NCBI RefSeq assembly: GCF_051388935.1
Contig: NZ_JBPKBI010000008.1
Coordinates: 186,001-250,000 of the forward strand
Reading direction: 5' to 3'
Origin: Yinghuangia sp035454725
Lineage (GTDB): Bacteria > Actinomycetota > Actinomycetes > Streptomycetales > Streptomycetaceae
DNA: 64,000 nucleotides
Shown: in pieces, positions 61,430 through 64,000 of the stretch
Position numbering within the stretch: position 1 is the first letter of the stretch
Layout of the letters: each line of letters opens with the position of its first letter
Translations under genes and position numbers: made by a program
The notes under the pieces: generated by a model
What the model was told of the DNA's origin: nothing
Databases searched by the model: none
What the model saw: only the letters and a program-made list of their open reading frames with translations

Positions 61430-61545
61430 GCGGCGACGCGAATCGCGAACGGCGAGGGGATGCCGAAATCGAGAACCGGATTTCTCTTCGTGAGCGGCCC
61501 GGCATGCGGCCGGGTACGGCAGGGATTCGAAGGGATGTCCTATTG

Positions 61546-61711
61546 GGAGTGTCTTCGAAATCCCGCCGGGGCCACACATCGGGCCCGGCGGCCCTCTCAA
61601 GCCGAACCCGGGCCGAGCCGCGCGTCTGCGCCTTGCGATGCGCGGCATGAAGGAGGGCCGTCCAGGTCCGGTGCGACGCTGCCTGGTCCGAGGGGGATTC
61701 GAAGACACCCC
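61546..61711. repeat. Dispersed repeat, copy 2, with inverted ends
   Basis: 61583-61711 matches copy 1 at 5659-5787. This copy also has a left end GGAGTGTCTTCGAAATCCC (from 61546) that is the inverted counterpart of the right end GGGGGATTCGAAGACACCCC. Such ends suggest a MITE or a small IS derivative. CTAG follows the right end in both copies, which resembles the target preference of IS5-group elements. Confidence 0.65.
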
Positions 61712-61717
61712 TAGAGT
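61712..61717 (+). promoter_or_regulatory. -10 box at the repeat edge (leaderless promoter)
   Basis: TAGAGT abuts the repeat and is 7 nt before the GTG at 61725. Confidence 0.55.
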
Positions 61718-61724
61718 CGTGGGC

Positions 61725-61898
61725 GTGGACGACAACGCCGCTTGCCGAGATCGAGAAGAGCCCGTTGGAGGCGTGACGCCGACCGGGCCGGGCCACGATT
61801 CCGTGGCCGGGGGCCGCATGACGGCACGTGCGTGCCGGGGCGCGGGGCTGTCCGCGCCCGGTCGCATCATCCGCGGCGCCGGTGGTGGCATCCGATGA
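61725..61898 (+). CDS. Possible leaderless 57-codon upstream ORF
   Basis: GTG 61725 opens 57 codons (VDDNAACRDREEPVGGVTPT onward) ending in TGA 61896-61898, which overlaps the ATG of the luciferase-like gene (ATGA). It contains two Cys. Its start is supported by the -10 box; no family is recognised. It may be only a coupling leader, since the downstream gene has no good SD of its own. Confidence 0.4.
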   Translation: MDDNAACRDREEPVGGVTPTGPGHDSVAGGRMTARACRGAGLSAPGRIIRGAGGGIR

Positions 61899-62830
61899 CC
61901 GGATCCGCTCGCGACCGCCTCGGCGGCGACACCGTCGGCATCGGCTTCGTCGCGCCGCGGGATTTCCCGGCGGCAGCGGCCCTCGACCGTACGCCCGGCG
62001 TCGACTCGCTGTGGGTCGGCGGCCACATCGCGTCCCGCAACCCGAGTCCCGAGCCGATGGCGTGGCTCGCCGGTCTTGCGGCCGTCACCGAACGGGCCGT
62101 CGTGGGCTCGGCGGTGGTGACGCTGCCGCTGTATCCGCCGGCACTGATCGCCAAGCAGGCCGCCGACCTCGACAACGCGTCCGGCGGGCGGATCGCGCTC
62201 GGCATCGGTGTCGGCGGCGAGTATCCCCAGGAGTTCGCCGCGACGCATGTCCCCACGAAGGGGCGGGGAGCGCGCACGAACGAGGCCGTCGAGCTCGTAC
62301 GCGCCTTCTGGACCGGTGAGCCGGTGACGCACGAGGGGCCCCTCCATCCGGTGTCCGGCGTGCGCATCCACCCGCCGCCCCTGCAACGCGGCGGCCCGCC
62401 GATCATCGTGGCCGGCCGCGGCGACGCCGCGATGGCGCGTGCCGCGCGGCTCGGCGACGGGTGGATGCCGTACATGTACTCGCCGCGCAGATACCGGCAG
62501 TCGGTCGCCACGATCCGCGAACTCGCCGATCGGGCCGGGCGCGACCTCGCCGATTTCGGGTGGCTGGCGTACATCCCCGTCTGCATCGACGACGACGGCG
62601 AGCGGGCCCTCCGCGACACCGCGGCGTTCCTCGGCGGGACGTACCGGCAGGACTTCACCGAGCTCGCGCGCCACATCGGCGCGGCGGGCACGGCGGCCGA
62701 GGTCGCCGGGCGCCTGGCCGCGTACGTCGAGGCGGGCGCGCGCCACTTGGTCCTGCTGCCGTGCCGCCGAGAAGACGACACCATCGCCCGCATCCTCACC
62801 GAGGTCGCACCGCAACTACGGCGTACCTGA
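61895..62830 (+). CDS. LLM class F420-dependent oxidoreductase
   Basis: 311 aa. Marks: DTVGIGFVAPRDFPAAAALD, SLWVGGHIASRNPSPEPMAW, GSAVVTLPLYPPALIAKQAA and DLDNASGGRIALGIGVGGEY. These are the luciferase-like barrel of F420-dependent dehydrogenases. ATG 61895 is set by family start and overlap with the short ORF. It appears to be expressed from the promoter at the repeat edge. The substrate is unknown. Confidence 0.92.
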   Translation: MTGSARDRLGGDTVGIGFVAPRDFPAAAALDRTPGVDSLWVGGHIASRNPSPEPMAWLAGLAAVTERAVVGSAVVTLPLYPPALIAKQAADLDNASGGRIALGIGVGGEYPQEFAATHVPTKGRGARTNEAVELVRAFWTGEPVTHEGPLHPVSGVRIHPPPLQRGGPPIIVAGRGDAAMARAARLGDGWMPYMYSPRRYRQSVATIRELADRAGRDLADFGWLAYIPVCIDDDGERALRDTAAFLGGTYRQDFTELARHIGAAGTAAEVAGRLAAYVEAGARHLVLLPCRREDDTIARILTEVAPQLRRT

Positions 62831-63038
62831 CCGGTGTTCCGGCCCTGTCGGTCCCGGTTCCGTCGCCGACCCGGCCAGACTGACCGCGGTGTAACCGATC
62901 CGATGTTCCACCCCGTCGGTCCCGCCGCCGACGCGGCCGGGTCGTGCGAAACGGGAACGGCTCATCTGCGCGTGACAAACGCGCTGTGCGGACACGACAT
63001 CGCCTTGCTCGACGACCTGACCTAGCCTCCCCTGCCAC

Positions 63039-63283
63039 ATGGCTCGTGAGGGGAGCAGCGTGGTGTCGTTCGAGATCGTGGGCGCGGGTGCGCGCGGAAT
63101 CGCAATGATGAGTCGATGGGCGGTGGAGGAGGGCTGGAACCAGGGGCTCTCCGACCGGTTCGCGTTCGCCACAACCGACCCGCACGGGTTCTTCATCGGG
63201 ACAACGCGCGGATGTACACCGGCGACGCGCCCGACGTGGAGCTGTCCGGCCTCTTCGCCGTCACCAGTGGCGAGCTGGGATGA
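63039..63283 (+). pseudogene. GNAT acetyltransferase remnant with internal deletion
   Basis: The N-terminal part (63039 to about 63196) reads VVSFEIVGAGARGIAMMSRW, AVEEGWNQGLSDRFAFATTD, PHGFFIG, like the first ~50 residues of a GNAT protein. At about 63199 the frame breaks: DNARMYTGDAPDVELSGLFA, VTSGELG and a TGA follow at 63200-63283, like a GNAT C-terminus. About 150-200 internal residues of such a protein, including the acetyl-CoA loop, are missing. It is therefore a pseudogene. Confidence 0.6.
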
Positions 63284-63316
63284 CCCTGCCAGGCCCGGAG
63301 AAGACGGGCGTGACCA

Positions 63317-63345
63317 TTGACTTCTTTCGCGGGCGGCTATAGAGA
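63317..63345 (+). promoter_or_regulatory. Consensus-like promoter before the SDR gene
   Basis: -35 TTGACT (63317-63322) and -10 TAGAGA (63340-63345) with a 17-bp spacer. The start codon at 63378 follows with a normal leader and GGAGGT. Confidence 0.65.
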
Positions 63346-63377
63346 ATGTGCTTCTCCAACACGTGACGGAGGTCGAT

Positions 63378-64000
63378 GTGGCGGACGTGACTCGGCGGCT
63401 CGTCGGGCGTACCGCGATCGTCACCGGTGCCAGCCGCGGGCTGGGCAAGGCGATCGCGGTGGCCTTCGCCCGCGAGGGCGCGTCCGTCGCCGTGGTCGCG
63501 CGGACCGAGCAGCAGTGGAGTCCGCGACTGCCCGGGACCATCCACGACACCGTCGCCGAGATCGAGGCCGCCGGCGGGCACGCGGTGGCTGTCGCGGCCG
63601 ACCTGTCCCGACCGCAGGACGTGGACCGGGCGGTGGAGGAGACCCGCGCCGCGCTCGGCCCCGTCGACCTGCTGGTCAACAACGCCGCGCTCACGGTGGG
63701 CGGGCGCCCTCCGGCCCGCGGCTCCGAGAACGGCAGTTCGCAGCCGGAGAAGCCGGCAGGGCTGCGCAACCTGCGCGACCGTCCGTTGCCGGTGTCGTTC
63801 CTCGACTACCCCCTGAAGTCGTTCCGCCTGCATTTCGAGATCGGGCTGTTCGCGTCGTACCGGCTCATGCAGTTGGTCCTCCCGGACATGGTGGCGGCAG
63901 GGCGCGGCGCGATCGTGAACATCACGTCGCTGGCCGCATTCCTGCCGGGTGAAGGCCCGTACACCACCGAGCGTCGCGGGCCGATCGCGTACGGCGGCAA
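63378..64000 (+). CDS. Short-chain dehydrogenase/reductase (3' end outside window)
   Basis: At least 207 residues. The cofactor motif TAIVTGASRGLGKAIAVAFA is near residues 12-31, LLVNNAALTVGG near 100, and the active-site Ser region AIVNITSLAAFLPGEG near 180. The Tyr-x-x-x-Lys pair would start at AYGG or lie beyond the end. An insertion between strand 4 and helix 4 (PPARGSENGSSQPEKPAGLR) is longer than usual. GGAGGTCGAT precedes the GTG. Confidence 0.88.
   Translation, partial: MADVTRRLVGRTAIVTGASRGLGKAIAVAFAREGASVAVVARTEQQWSPRLPGTIHDTVAEIEAAGGHAVAVAADLSRPQDVDRAVEETRAALGPVDLLVNNAALTVGGRPPARGSENGSSQPEKPAGLRNLRDRPLPVSFLDYPLKSFRLHFEIGLFASYRLMQLVLPDMVAAGRGAIVNITSLAAFLPGEGPYTTERRGPIAYGG

Overview
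The window is high-GC (strong G/C bias at third codon positions) chromosomal DNA from an actinomycete. A Streptomyces-like member of the Streptomycetales is the best guess. Supporting signs are F420-type oxidoreductases (a Ddn-like protein and two luciferase-like proteins), a mycothiol-type DinB protein, an EccA-like type VII secretion ATPase, LigD split into separate polymerase and phosphoesterase genes, many TetR/XRE regulators, and many leaderless genes (a TANNNT -10 box 6-8 nt before a GTG or ATG). It is draft assembly: N gaps lie at 15400-15540 and 26044-26128 (the second preceded by 42 Gs), and a single N at 31784 separates two copies of one 102-nt sequence.

Layout. 1-9.3 kb: EccA-like ATPase, PucR-type regulator, CaiB/BaiF CoA-transferase behind a repeated operator, M24 peptidase driven from the end of a dispersed repeat, a small CXXC protein, a degenerate tyrosine recombinase, an Lrp regulator. 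9.7-15.3 kb: O6-alkylguanine-DNA alkyltransferase, a TetR regulator, then a SWI2/SNF2 ATPase overlapping a SWIM zinc-finger gene. The TetR gene and the SNF2 gene share a GTAC-rich operator motif. 15.6-21.4 kb: amino-acid-type ABC binding lipoprotein, a small ORF, a second SNF2 ATPase followed by an 80-aa SWIM-tail remnant. 21.4-31.9 kb: GNAT, Ddn-like protein with divergent TetR, luciferase-like oxidoreductase, HAD protein, DHA2 exporter with divergent WYL regulator, small membrane protein, orphan AbiEii-like nucleotidyltransferase, DUF3068 protein. 32-35.6 kb: DNA-repair group (LigD polymerase, LigD phosphoesterase, HhH glycosylase) and a DinB protein. 35.7-42.7 kb: NAD(P)-binding protein, acyl-CoA ligase, XRE regulators, methyltransferase, ImmA-like protein, 3-hydroxyacyl-CoA dehydrogenase. 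43-49 kb: trypsin-like/P-loop/four-TM protein, M1 metallopeptidase, class II amidotransferase. 49-56 kb: amine-dehydrogenase-like/AhpD operon with TetR, DCC and membrane proteins, VOC protein, NDH-2, DUF6777 lipoprotein. 56.4-58.3 kb: a Ro60 (TROVE-vWA) gene preceded by two tandem Y-RNA-like genes. 58.5-64 kb: two amidohydrolases, TetR, a second repeat copy, a leaderless short ORF coupled to a luciferase-like oxidoreductase, a GNAT pseudogene and a truncated SDR.

The most interesting locus is the Ro60 region. The 5' flank of the Ro60 gene can fold as two adjacent Y RNAs that share a conserved bulged stem with compensatory differences. One carries a tRNA-like module whose arms are circularly permuted (anticodon-like arm, T arm, tetraloop-closed acceptor-like stem, D arm). 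The other replaces that module with a simple 17-nt loop. Bacterial Y RNAs of the YrlA class are known to mimic tRNA; a tandem long/short pair is the part that may be new.
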